A stretch of 64,000 bases of DNA, from the NCBI GenBank assembly GCA_035299065.1, contig DATGXI010000193.1, positions 24,953-88,952 on the forward strand, written 5' to 3'. The notes under the pieces are model-generated. The model saw only the letters and a program-made list of their open reading frames with translations. It was not told the origin of the DNA and made no database searches. This stretch comes from DASPJQ01 sp035299065. Lineage in GTDB: Bacteria > Bacteroidota > Bacteroidia > Flavobacteriales_D > UBA2798. The position numbers and the translations under genes are program-made. This document shows, piece after piece, positions 52,249-60,914 of the stretch (the stretch's first letter is position 1; each line of letters opens with the position of its first letter).

Positions 52249-53661
52249 CTAAATAGGTTGTATAAAATGAATGAAAAATCCGGTTTGGTTTTGCTTGTTA
52301 AGGGCTACTTCAAGGCGTAACACCTTGTCGTAAAACACCACTAAATCAAGGCCTAAACCCGTACTGTACACAACCTGGTTGGCCAGTTGATTTTGTAAAA
52401 AATAATAATCGTCATGTACGTAACCGGCATCAAAAAACAGGTTTAAAAATACCGATGCATGGAACATGTAAAAATTGGTGCTTTTGAGAAATTCAATGGG
52501 ACGGGTTTTTGACTTAATGAGGTTGTATTTGATATTTGACTTAAAAAGCCCGTAATGCTGCCCATCAATAATGTAATACTCATACCCGCGTACATAGTTT
52601 TCATAACCCAGCCCCTGCTGAAAATAATAAGGCAAATCAGGTGTTAACGTGTATTTAAACTTTAACATACTGGCAAAATACCAGCGGTAACCCAATTGAA
52701 AATAATTTTTGGTATATGCACTTACCCATGCAACGTTCAGGTTTTTGTTGCCAAGCAGCGAAATACCGTATTTGTGCAGTTCGCCCTGTACCAATGTACC
52801 TTTTAACGGATAACCTTTGTTGTCACGTTTGTCATACCGTATGGCATAAGCTATACCGGGAAATTCCATGTGAGGTTTATTCTGGTAAAAATAGTCGTTG
52901 GTAAGTTTGGTTACGCTGTCATTTACCTGCAGGTTTTGGTAACGCAAATCAACCGTATGTGTGAAATATAATTTTTTACGGTAAAAAAAAGAAAGCCTTC
53001 CGCCAAATTCAACGCGCGATTTTCCGGTTCCACTTCGGTAAAACGAACGTTTGTTTTCAAATGTTCCTACCGTTATTTCCTCCTGCTGTGTGTAGTTGGC
53101 CGAAACCTGCATGCCCAGGCGCAAGCGGTTGGTCAGGTAAGGCATGCGGTATGACATGGCAAATTCTTTGGAATAACCCAATTGTGTTTTAAAGGCCAGG
53201 TCCTCATTCCATCCACGCAAATTTCGCCACAACAAATAAATGCCGTAATTGGTTCGTGAAAAATCTTTATTGATCCACCAGGTATTGAAATTAGGATCGG
53301 CAAATTTAAAAATGGGAAACGGCCAAATATACCAGCGTTCTTTTACCACCACCACCACATCACTGTACATGCTGTCAATTTTTGTTTCCTTTATGTCAAC
53401 AAAATTAAACAACAGGGTATTGATAAGGTTTGAACGTGAGCGCTGAATTTCTTTTTGCAGGTTTGATACCGTATCGCCAGCGGCAAAGGTAAGTTCGCGG
53501 TAAATTACTTCATCATGTGTATGTAAATTTCCCAGCAAAACAATGCTGGCCACACGTTTTAATGGGTGTACGGCCGAATCAGAATTGACTACAAGCTGAG
53601 CATAGCTGGCGGACGAAAGGAATAGCAGTAAAAAAACTAAACTTGATTTTCGCCCGAACAT
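52249..53661 (-). CDS. BamA/TamA-family outer-membrane barrel with one POTRA-like domain
   Basis: 470 residues. Signal peptide (ends S-Y-A-Q). One POTRA-like unit (I-V-L-L-G-N-L-H-T-H-D-E-V-I-Y-R-E-L and R-S-R-S-N-L-I-N-T-L-L-F) is followed by the W-Y-I-W-P-F-P-I-F linker and a barrel with Y-V-R-G-Y-E-Y near 345 and a closing aromatic strand. It is too short for BamA and has a single POTRA, as in secondary Omp85 proteins. It is linked to the CBS gene by 6 bp. Confidence 0.8.
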   Translation of the reverse strand: MFGRKSSLVFLLLFLSSASYAQLVVNSDSAVHPLKRVASIVLLGNLHTHDEVIYRELTFAAGDTVSNLQKEIQRSRSNLINTLLFNFVDIKETKIDSMYSDVVVVVKERWYIWPFPIFKFADPNFNTWWINKDFSRTNYGIYLLWRNLRGWNEDLAFKTQLGYSKEFAMSYRMPYLTNRLRLGMQVSANYTQQEEITVGTFENKRSFYRSGTGKSRVEFGGRLSFFYRKKLYFTHTVDLRYQNLQVNDSVTKLTNDYFYQNKPHMEFPGIAYAIRYDKRDNKGYPLKGTLVQGELHKYGISLLGNKNLNVAWVSAYTKNYFQLGYRWYFASMLKFKYTLTPDLPYYFQQGLGYENYVRGYEYYIIDGQHYGLFKSNIKYNLIKSKTRPIEFLKSTNFYMFHASVFLNLFFDAGYVHDDYYFLQNQLANQVVYSTGLGLDLVVFYDKVLRLEVALNKQNQTGFFIHFIQPI

Positions 53662-53667
53662 GAAGGG

Positions 53668-54330
53668 TTAAAGTTTCAGGAAATTCATGAGGCTGTCAAA
53701 CCTGTTGCGTAAATCCTCCTGGTAAAAATTATTGATCTGGAAATTTGATTTAATAATATATCCGTAACGCTGAAATGTTTGTATTACACCATTAATTTCA
53801 GCCCGGTTAATTTTAAGCGTAACATCAAGGTTTCCTTCGTAATTGCTGGCCACATGTGCACTTAAAATGCGCGCATCATTTCCTTCAACAATTTGTGATA
53901 TTTGTGACAATGAATAATCGTTTGAACGCACTTCAAGTATCAACACACTGCCCGGTTCATTAACGGCAACCATGGTTGATAATTTTTCAATAATGTTGTT
54001 TACCGAAATAGACCCCGCGTATAATCCTTCTTCGTTTAAAACAGGTAAAACACTCAGGTGATCGTCAGAAATTGTTTTCAATGCATCGTAGTAATGCTTG
54101 TTTTCGTGAATGAAAATTTTTTCGTAAAAATCAGAAATGGTTGAGATGGGTTGTTCAGGAACTTCCATATCAAGAATGTCATTGTCACTGATCAGTCCTA
54201 AAAAATTGCGCCCGTCAACCACGGGTAAATGAGAAACCTTGAACTCTTCCATCCACTTCAAGGCCCGAACACCCGTATCATCAGGCTTAATGGGAGGTAT
54301 GGACTCAGATATTAATTCTTTTGCGATCAT
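53668..54330 (-). CDS. CBS-domain protein
   Basis: 220 residues. Two CBS motifs occupy about 1-125: the first with V-S-H-L-P-V-V-D-G-R-N-F-L-G-L-I-S-D-N-D, the second with L-S-V-L-P-V-L-N-E-E-G-L-Y-A-G-S-I-S. They bind adenosyl ligands and sense energy state. An ACT-like domain may follow (S-V-L-I-L-E-V-R-S-N-D-Y-S-L-S-Q-I-S). It is the first gene of a two-gene unit with the barrel gene and is divergent from pdxJ. Confidence 0.85.
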   Translation of the reverse strand: MIAKELISESIPPIKPDDTGVRALKWMEEFKVSHLPVVDGRNFLGLISDNDILDMEVPEQPISTISDFYEKIFIHENKHYYDALKTISDDHLSVLPVLNEEGLYAGSISVNNIIEKLSTMVAVNEPGSVLILEVRSNDYSLSQISQIVEGNDARILSAHVASNYEGNLDVTLKINRAEINGVIQTFQRYGYIIKSNFQINNFYQEDLRNRFDSLMNFLKL

Positions 54331-54351
54331 AATCTTGTTTGTAAAGATAAC

Positions 54352-54359
54352 TAACTTTG
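54352..54359 (+). promoter_or_regulatory. -7 element of pdxJ
   Basis: TAACTTTG, 34 nt before the ATG at 54394. Confidence 0.4.
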
Positions 54360-54393
54360 GTACAAGTGTTACAACCGTTTAATCATAAAAATC

Positions 54394-55110
54394 ATGCCAA
54401 AACTAAGTGTAAACATCAATAAAATTGCCACCCTTCGCAATGCACGCGGGGGCTCAATACCCAGTGTTACCGAAGCGGCCATTAAAGCCCAGCAATTTGG
54501 TGCTCATGGCATTACGGTACACCCACGTCCTGATGAACGCCATATACGGTATAGCGATGTATACGATATTAAAAAAATAATTACCACTGAACTGAATATA
54601 GAAGGGAACCCAAGGGAACCCAAATTCATGGAACTGGTACTGGCAATAAAACCGCACCAGGTTACATTGGTGCCCGACCAGTTAGGACAACTTACCAGCG
54701 ATCATGGGTGGAATACGGTTGAACACAAAGAATATCTGGTAGGCGTTTTAAAAACCTTTAAAGAACACGGCATCCGCACAAGTATTTTTGTTGATCCCGA
54801 TGCCGACATGGTAATTGGTGCAAAAATGGTGGGTACCGATCGCATTGAATTGTATACCGAAACGTATGCAAAAGAGTACAATAACAATAAAGAAAATGCA
54901 GTAAGGCAATTTACTCACGTTGCCGAAGTGGCACATAAACTGGGACTGGGTATAAATGCCGGCCATGATTTAAACCTGCAAAACCTGAAATATTTTAAAG
55001 ACCACGTTCCCGGTTTACTTGAAGTTTCAATTGGACACGCGCTCATTAGCGATTGCATTTACTACGGAATGGAAAACACCATTCAAATGTATTTGAAGCA
55101 ATTGAAATGA
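54394..55110 (+). CDS. pdxJ: Pyridoxine 5'-phosphate synthase
   Basis: 238 residues. PdxJ condenses 3-amino-2-oxopropyl phosphate and deoxyxylulose 5-phosphate in vitamin B6 synthesis. The start L-S-V-N-I-N-K-I-A-T-L-R-N-A-R-G-G, the T-V-H-P-R-P-D-E-R-H-I-R loop, V-T-L-V-P-D and H-A-L-I-S-D-C-I-Y-Y-G-M match the family. It has its own -7 element. Confidence 0.96.
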   Translation: MPKLSVNINKIATLRNARGGSIPSVTEAAIKAQQFGAHGITVHPRPDERHIRYSDVYDIKKIITTELNIEGNPREPKFMELVLAIKPHQVTLVPDQLGQLTSDHGWNTVEHKEYLVGVLKTFKEHGIRTSIFVDPDADMVIGAKMVGTDRIELYTETYAKEYNNNKENAVRQFTHVAEVAHKLGLGINAGHDLNLQNLKYFKDHVPGLLEVSIGHALISDCIYYGMENTIQMYLKQLK

Positions 55111-55186
55111 GTAGCGAATTACCTTAAGAACGGCTTTAATCAGAAATTTAAATTAAGTGGAACAGGCACACAACAAGTACTGATAA

Positions 55187-55954
55187 ATGAAACTTCACTA
55201 TAGAAAATTAGGCGAACAAGGCCAACCACTGGTTATTTTACACGGCTTGTTTGGCACCAGCGATAATTGGCAAACACATGCAAAAATGTTTGCAACCAAT
55301 TATGTTGTTTACCTTGTTGACCAACGCAACCACGGCCACTCACCGCATACCGATGAAATGGATTATTTTGCCATGAGTGCCGACCTCAAAGAAATATTTG
55401 ACGAAGAAAAAATTACCAATGCTATATTAATGGGGCATAGCATGGGTGGTAAAACAGCTATGTTTTTTGCACAGGAATTTCCACATTTGCTGGACAAATT
55501 AATTGTGGTTGATATGGGTATAAAAAAATATCCGCCCCACCACCAATTGATTTTTGAAGCATTAATGGCCGTTGACCTTGACAAAGTAAAAACGCGGAAA
55601 GAAGTTGAAACCATTGTGTCATCCTATTTCCAGGACCAAACCGTTATACAGTTTTTATTGAAGAATTTGTATTGGGGCGATAAGGAGCAACTGGCCTGGC
55701 GTATGAATTTGCAGGTTTTGTACCGCGACATTGAAAACATACTTGCAGCCATTCCGGCCAAAAAAGTAAATGTTCCTACTTTATTTTTACGTGGTGGAAA
55801 ATCAAATTATGTATTGGATGAAGACTGGGGCGAAATAACAGAGCATTTTCCGAATGCTACAATTCAAACAATTGATAAAGCCGGTCACTGGGTTCATGCC
55901 GAAGCCCCAAAGGAGTTTTATGAAACGGTGAAAAACTTCATTCAAAAATCCTAA
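55187..55954 (+). CDS. Alpha/beta-hydrolase (YbfF-like esterase)
   Basis: 255 residues, cytoplasmic. L-H-G-L-F-G-T-S-D-N-W (oxyanion), D-Q-R-N-H-G-H-S, nucleophile elbow G-H-S-M-G-G, the acid near V-L-D-E-D-W, and H-W-V-H-A-E match the YbfF/DUF-type esterase branch. Acyl-CoA or ester substrates are reported in the family; the natural one is not evident here. Its 3' end overlaps the convergent lipoprotein gene by 4 bp. Confidence 0.88.
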   Translation: MKLHYRKLGEQGQPLVILHGLFGTSDNWQTHAKMFATNYVVYLVDQRNHGHSPHTDEMDYFAMSADLKEIFDEEKITNAILMGHSMGGKTAMFFAQEFPHLLDKLIVVDMGIKKYPPHHQLIFEALMAVDLDKVKTRKEVETIVSSYFQDQTVIQFLLKNLYWGDKEQLAWRMNLQVLYRDIENILAAIPAKKVNVPTLFLRGGKSNYVLDEDWGEITEHFPNATIQTIDKAGHWVHAEAPKEFYETVKNFIQKS

Positions 55955-56508
55955 TGCAATATTTCAAGGGCAACATCTTGCCCGCCTGTGGCAGAAAAAT
56001 AAAAGAGATGATTTGTTGAATTAAAATTCCCTGTTATTTTTCCAACACGTGGATCAACTTCCCGGTGAAGAAGAGTATCAGTGCCCGTTGGCCAATATTC
56101 AGCTATTGGCCATCCAACAGGTCCTTCAGGGCGATAAATAACAGTGATAAAATTAACGTAACCAGTATCTTTAATGTGCACGTTTAAAAACGCAGGTTTT
56201 TGCATTTCAAAATAAGAACCAGGGGCGCCATACCAATCTGTAAGAAATTCCGTTTTCTCAAGTTTAACCTGCGAAAATTTAAAACCATTAGTCCATGCGT
56301 ACCCATTGCTATTGGTCACAATAATTTTAGTTGCACCCATGTAACCTGCAATAAGCGTAACATTCACTCCTTCCAAAGGTAATTGTGTTTCCCTGTCAAC
56401 CACCTTGATTTTTTCTATTCCCTCATTTACCGGGGAAGGCTCAAGGGTTTCCTTTTCGCATGAGCAAAGAAACGTTACAAAAGGAAAGAATAAATATAAC
56501 GGCCTCAT
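55951..56508 (-). CDS. Lipoprotein with carboxypeptidase-regulatory-like beta-sandwich (1)
   Basis: 185 residues. Lipobox F-L-C-S-C near residue 16. A domain with I-K-V-V-D-R-E-T-Q-L-P-L-E-G-V-N-V-T-L and N-G-Y-A-W-T-N-G resembles the regulatory beta-sandwich of M14-type proteins; the C-terminal half (W-P-I-A-E-Y-W-P-T-G-T-D-T) is unassigned. Similar in plan to the gene 12 bp upstream on the same strand, so the pair is likely one unit. No function is known. Confidence 0.62.
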   Translation of the reverse strand: MRPLYLFFPFVTFLCSCEKETLEPSPVNEGIEKIKVVDRETQLPLEGVNVTLIAGYMGATKIIVTNSNGYAWTNGFKFSQVKLEKTEFLTDWYGAPGSYFEMQKPAFLNVHIKDTGYVNFITVIYRPEGPVGWPIAEYWPTGTDTLLHREVDPRVGKITGNFNSTNHLFYFSATGGQDVALEILH

Positions 56509-56520
56509 ATCTGTTTTATA

Positions 56521-57072
56521 TTAATAATTAATAGTTACGTCTGTAGTATCATGGCCGGTGACATCAAATGAAATAATGTTGTACGGACTGGGCGTAGCTG
56601 GTATTGAATTTGAATTCCATACGATTGTGCTGTGTTGAGGGGCCATTTCTTTAAGATCAACCACATCGGCACCTGATATTGGTACGCCATCAACTTCTTC
56701 ACCATCTACCCAGTTAACTGTCCATACGGTGTCCCCATTAATTGCTAGCGAGTCGTGATACGTAAAGCGGACAAAGCCAATAGCATCCATTTTAGGATTT
56801 GTGGTAAGGTCACATGTTTGGAGCATGACATAATTTTCCTTTATAAGACAAACACAATATCCATGTAAATAGCGTTCCTCAATTTGTACCCGGCCATTTG
56901 CATCGGTAAGCGGAAAACTGGTTCCGGAAGCGGTAATTTGAACACCTTGTATTGGAGCAAACGTTTTTTTATCCGAAACAGTGATGGTTGTCATTTTTCT
57001 TTCGACCGGTTTTTCTTTTTTACATGAAAAGAATATAAAGCCAATTAATGCACAGGTAATTATTTTTTTCAT
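56521..57072 (-). CDS. Lipoprotein with carboxypeptidase-regulatory-like beta-sandwich (2)
   Basis: 183 residues. Lipobox F-F-S-C-K-K-E near residue 17. It has V-S-D-K-K-T-F-A-P-I-Q-G-V-Q-I-T-A-S and L-T-D-A-N-G-R-V-Q-I, matching the same beta-sandwich as its neighbour, with a C-terminal region of unknown role. The two are probably diverged duplicates. Its -7 element abuts the start codon. Confidence 0.62.
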   Translation of the reverse strand: MKKIITCALIGFIFFSCKKEKPVERKMTTITVSDKKTFAPIQGVQITASGTSFPLTDANGRVQIEERYLHGYCVCLIKENYVMLQTCDLTTNPKMDAIGFVRFTYHDSLAINGDTVWTVNWVDGEEVDGVPISGADVVDLKEMAPQHSTIVWNSNSIPATPSPYNIISFDVTGHDTTDVTINY

Positions 57073-57076
57073 GAAT

Positions 57077-57084
57077 CAAAACTA
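57077..57084 (-). promoter_or_regulatory. -7 element abutting a lipoprotein start codon
   Basis: TAGTTTTG on the minus strand, ending 4 nt before the ATG at 57072. A TATATTTG on the opposite strand (57130-57137) may serve the CocE-type gene, although it is 119 nt from that ATG. Confidence 0.4.
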
Positions 57085-57256
57085 GATATTTGTTTTAACC
57101 TCCTGGCTCTGCCGTTTTTTTACTGATTATATATTTGGACAATTCAATGGTTTGATCATGTAAAAACAGGCTAATTGATAAAAAAAACTGATCTCAAAAC
57201 ATAGAATTTTACCACCTCCTTAAACTTTCTTAACTTTCAACAGTCATACCAGTACC

Positions 57257-59173
57257 ATGAAAAAAGCACTTATTCTTTGTTTTGCTCTGGCAGGTTTTCA
57301 AAGCCTGGCCCAGCTTACTCCCATTTATGATTCCATACCCATGAGCGATGGGAAAAAACTGGCCATGACACGTTTTCAACCTTCAGGTTGCACACAATGT
57401 CCAACCATTTTAATTCAAACACCTTATAACCGGTTGTTCTACAACCTCTCATTACCCATTGGCATTGGCACCAACATTGACGCATATAATTACAACATTG
57501 TGATCATGGACTGGCGCGGATTTTACGGGAGCGCAGCAGCAGCCTATGCAGGATCACCAACACGTGGTGAAGATGGGTATGATGCCGTGGAATGGATTGC
57601 CCAGCAAACCTGGAGTGACACAGTAGTGGGAACCTGGGGGCCATCAGCGCTTGGGCGTTGTCAGTTTATGACAGCCAAAGAAAATCCACCGCACTTAACA
57701 TGCATGGTACCGCAGGTGGCCGGTCCGCAATACAGCTATGCCGAATATTATCCGGGTGGGGTTGCGCGTACTGAATATTTTGAGCAATTGGACGGGTTGG
57801 GTTTTGGTCTTTCACCCACCTTGCTTTCAAACCCTGTTTACAATGGTTTATGGGCATTTACCGAGAACGCCAATTTTTATCCGGACAGTATTCGTGTACC
57901 TACTTTTATGCAGGGCGGTTGGTATGATCACAACATTGAAGTAATGCTTGAATTTTTTAACGCCATTCGCGCAACAAGTACTGGCGTTGAAGACCAGCAC
58001 CGGTTGCTCATGGGGCCCTGGGTACATGGCGGGCACGGTGCAGCCTATGTTGGATCTGCAACACAAGGTGAATTGTCGTACCCGGCAGGTGCAGGCTGGA
58101 GTGATTCACTGGCATGGAAATTTTTTGATTACCATATGCGTGGCATAGCTAACGGTTGGGACACTACGCAGTTTATTCGTTATTTTCAAATGGGCGATGA
58201 TGGATGGAAAACATCCAGCGTATGGCCGCCCGCAGGCATGACCAATACCAATTTGTATTTTCACGGTGGTGGAATTTTACATTCAGTAGCACCAACAGCT
58301 CCTTCTGTAAGTGAAAACATCGTATATGATCCCAATGATCCTTCACCGGCAATTGGCGGCCCTTTATTGCGGCAGGATTTGGACCAGGGTCCTTATGACC
58401 AGGCCCCGCTGGTTGAATCACGTGGCGATATTTTAAGTTATGAATCCATTGTGCTTGGGCAGGACGTAATCATGAAAGGAGCCGCACAGGCACACTTGCG
58501 TGTTTCAAGTAACAGGAAAGATACTGATTTTGCCGTGCGTTTAACCGATGTGTATCCGGATGGCAGAAGCATGTTGGTAAACACGGGTATTTTCAGGATG
58601 CGTTTCAGGGATGGATATACCGCGGGCGATACAAATGTAATGGTGCCAGGAACCATTTATGATTGCGTGGTTGATTTACCTTCGACCTGTTTAACATTTA
58701 AAGCAGGGCACCGCATTCGGGTGGATATTACATCATCCATTTACCCGCAGTATAACCGCAATTGCAACACAGGCGCATCATCCATGTATCCCGGGTTGAA
58801 TGGTGATTCACTCATGAATCCGCTTGTTGCTACCAATACCATATACATGAACAGTTCCGATCAATCGTATATTACATTGCCACTGGTTGATTATGTAGGC
58901 GCGGTCAATGAGCACGAAATTGTTTACCATGCGACTGTGTTCCCAAACCCGGCAATTGACCAGGCGCATGTGGAAATTGAATTGAATGAAAACCAACCAG
59001 TGGAAATGGCCATTTACGATGTAGCGGGGCACTTGTTGTTTACAGAAACCAAAATGGGTTCACAAGGCCTTAACAGGTTTACAATTAAAACGTCAAATTT
59101 TACAGCGGGTTTATATTCTTTAACACTTAGGGGGAAAACAGGATTGCAAACATTGAAACTCATGGTAAATTAA
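57257..59173 (+). CDS. CocE/NonD (X-Pro dipeptidyl-peptidase-like) hydrolase with T9SS type A sorting domain
   Basis: 638 residues with a signal peptide (ends S-L-A-Q). The hydrolase domain has I-Q-T-P-Y-N-R-L near 55, W-R-G-F-Y-G-S near 93, nucleophile G-P-S-A-L-G-R, and G-P-W-V-H-G-G-H with the catalytic His region; a C-terminal X-Pro-type jelly-roll (about 345-540) follows. The last ~75 residues form a type A sorting domain (V-F-P-N-P-A-I-D-Q ... A-G-L-Y-S-L-T-L). It is therefore a secreted T9SS-dependent peptidase or esterase, plausibly for nutrient peptides. Confidence 0.9.
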   Translation: MKKALILCFALAGFQSLAQLTPIYDSIPMSDGKKLAMTRFQPSGCTQCPTILIQTPYNRLFYNLSLPIGIGTNIDAYNYNIVIMDWRGFYGSAAAAYAGSPTRGEDGYDAVEWIAQQTWSDTVVGTWGPSALGRCQFMTAKENPPHLTCMVPQVAGPQYSYAEYYPGGVARTEYFEQLDGLGFGLSPTLLSNPVYNGLWAFTENANFYPDSIRVPTFMQGGWYDHNIEVMLEFFNAIRATSTGVEDQHRLLMGPWVHGGHGAAYVGSATQGELSYPAGAGWSDSLAWKFFDYHMRGIANGWDTTQFIRYFQMGDDGWKTSSVWPPAGMTNTNLYFHGGGILHSVAPTAPSVSENIVYDPNDPSPAIGGPLLRQDLDQGPYDQAPLVESRGDILSYESIVLGQDVIMKGAAQAHLRVSSNRKDTDFAVRLTDVYPDGRSMLVNTGIFRMRFRDGYTAGDTNVMVPGTIYDCVVDLPSTCLTFKAGHRIRVDITSSIYPQYNRNCNTGASSMYPGLNGDSLMNPLVATNTIYMNSSDQSYITLPLVDYVGAVNEHEIVYHATVFPNPAIDQAHVEIELNENQPVEMAIYDVAGHLLFTETKMGSQGLNRFTIKTSNFTAGLYSLTLRGKTGLQTLKLMVN

Positions 59174-59183
59174 ACGCGTAAAT

Positions 59184-59753
59184 ATGCCCGTGAAACGAAT
59201 TTATGCATATGGCATTTTTGTAATTGTAGCCCTGGTTTCATGGGCATTGCCCGGTGGTAATGAAAATGCAAAACGCATTGAATGGACCGGCAAGCGCCTT
59301 ACCTGGGACGATTTCATTGGCAAAATTAATCCGCACAGTGAAGGTATAGCCAGCACGTATAGTTACATGGACATGAATTTATTGCCAGCCAATACTGACT
59401 CAGCTGAAATTGAACTGGTGGCAGTTTTTTCAAAAACAAAATCATGGGTGGCGTATAAGGAGAAAACGGTTTTAAAGCACGAAAACGGGCATTTTGATAT
59501 AACGGAATTGTGGACACGAAAGCTTCGCAAAAAAATAATGGAAACAACATTTACGGCAGCCAGGTATAAAGAAGAGTTGAATAAACTGTATGTTGAATTT
59601 GATGATAAAATGGATGCTTACCACGATAAGTATGACGATGAAACCGAAAACTCCATGAACAGTGCCGGACAAAAAGCCTGGGAAGCAAAAATAAAACAGA
59701 AGCTGGATGAACATGCAGCGTATACAAAGAAGAAAATAGTGATTAGGTTTTAA
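59184..59753 (+). CDS. DUF922-like secreted zinc metalloprotease
   Basis: 189 residues. An N-terminal hydrophobic segment is followed by L-T-W-D-D-F and, at about 95, K-H-E-N-G-H-F-D-I-T-E-L-W-T-R-K-L, which contains the H-E-x-x-H zinc motif in the form found in DUF922. It lies 10 bp after the CocE-type gene on the same strand, so both may be co-expressed and extracytoplasmic. Its 3' end overlaps the convergent gene by 4 bp. Confidence 0.75.
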   Translation: MPVKRIYAYGIFVIVALVSWALPGGNENAKRIEWTGKRLTWDDFIGKINPHSEGIASTYSYMDMNLLPANTDSAEIELVAVFSKTKSWVAYKEKTVLKHENGHFDITELWTRKLRKKIMETTFTAARYKEELNKLYVEFDDKMDAYHDKYDDETENSMNSAGQKAWEAKIKQKLDEHAAYTKKKIVIRF

Positions 59754-60421
59754 TAATCGTTCAATTTTAGTTCAATTCCTTGATCCAATAATTTTTTATT
59801 AAACTCGCTAACCTCGTTTGTTTTAACAAATTCAATTCGTGTGTGAGTATATAAATACTTATTTATATGTTTTTTTATGTTTTCCCTGCTTTCAAAATCT
59901 TTGGCAGATAAACCAATTACGTAATATGGATCTTTTGTGTCAATAAATTCGCCAACTATGGGATTTGACTCTAATTTTGAGTTTTCTGCAAAATAAGATT
60001 TGAATGACCTTACTAATTCTTGAAGAGTAGCCTTTGAAGGATGAATAAAGATGGAACTTATTTTTTTAATGGTGACATTTTTATTCAAAAAATCCTCTTT
60101 TGAAAGATTGAATAAAACATCTTCCGTTAGGTCAATACCTGTTTTGTTGTTCCTAATAGCCTTGTATGTATATGAAGGCCCATATGGCAAACCCCACCAA
60201 CCCCAAATCCGAAGCATTAAATTATACCTGAACGCGTATTTATTTCCTTTTTCCTGAGGTGCTAAATAATAAATTGCAGAAAGCCGTTTAACGGGAGGAA
60301 AAAGCGGTCTTGGAAATAAATACTGGTAAACCACAAAACGTGCACCGTTCTTGCAACTATCTATTACTTGTTCAAATGTCAAGTCAACAGGTATTAGTAT
60401 ATTTAATTTAATTTCTTTCAT
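59750..60421 (-). CDS. Hypothetical protein, 223 residues
   Basis: Not recognised. It has no signal peptide, is basic and has several Pro/Tyr/Phe-rich segments (V-V-Y-Q-Y-L-F-P-R-P-L-F-P-P, W-G-W-W-G-L-P-Y-G-P). The C-terminal half looks alpha-beta. It overlaps the upstream secreted-protein gene by 4 bp (ATGA), so the two are translationally coupled. The role is unknown. Confidence 0.5.
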   Translation of the reverse strand: MKEIKLNILIPVDLTFEQVIDSCKNGARFVVYQYLFPRPLFPPVKRLSAIYYLAPQEKGNKYAFRYNLMLRIWGWWGLPYGPSYTYKAIRNNKTGIDLTEDVLFNLSKEDFLNKNVTIKKISSIFIHPSKATLQELVRSFKSYFAENSKLESNPIVGEFIDTKDPYYVIGLSAKDFESRENIKKHINKYLYTHTRIEFVKTNEVSEFNKKLLDQGIELKLNDY

Positions 60422-60813
60422 TTACTCTTCACCTCCTCAATCAACGCCTTCTTTCGTTCCTTATCAAACTTCGTTACATAATACAACACAATCACATCAT
60501 ACCCGCCAGAACTTTCTTTTTCTTTCGGGGTTAATTCCGCAAGACCGGTTACCCCATCGTATTTGCCTTGATGCAGTTTAATGAAATCAAAAAATTTCTT
60601 TTTAGTGATGATTTCTGTAGCGTCCTCCTTCGTAACAAAAAGCACTTTTTTACCGGCAAAATCAAATTGGGTTTTAATGTCGGCTAAACCTTTGTTCAGC
60701 ATTTCTGCTTCGCAGGTTGATAAAACAGGATTGGTGTCGTGCAGGCAAGTTGTGTTTTGTGAAAACCCTTTTGCATGCAGAAATGCGAAAAATAGAAATA
60801 GCAGGAAACGCAT
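60418..60813 (-). CDS. Small secreted protein, 131 residues
   Basis: Signal peptide (L-F-L-F-F-A-F-L-H-A-K-G-F-S-Q). The mature part has two Cys (T-C-L-H, S-T-C-E-A) and ends with strands and helices (V-L-F-V-T-K-E-D-A-T-E-I, Y-D-V-I-V-L-Y-Y-V-T). No family is recognised. It is coupled to the 223-residue gene downstream by a 4-bp overlap. Confidence 0.55.
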   Translation of the reverse strand: MRFLLFLFFAFLHAKGFSQNTTCLHDTNPVLSTCEAEMLNKGLADIKTQFDFAGKKVLFVTKEDATEIITKKKFFDFIKLHQGKYDGVTGLAELTPKEKESSGGYDVIVLYYVTKFDKERKKALIEEVKSK

Positions 60814-60914
60814 ACATCAAATATACTAAATTTTTGGAAGTACACTTTCTTAACAGGATCCTGGTTCACACCCATACCAACTGTAAACTGAGAACTAATG
60901 AACTCTTAAGCTGG

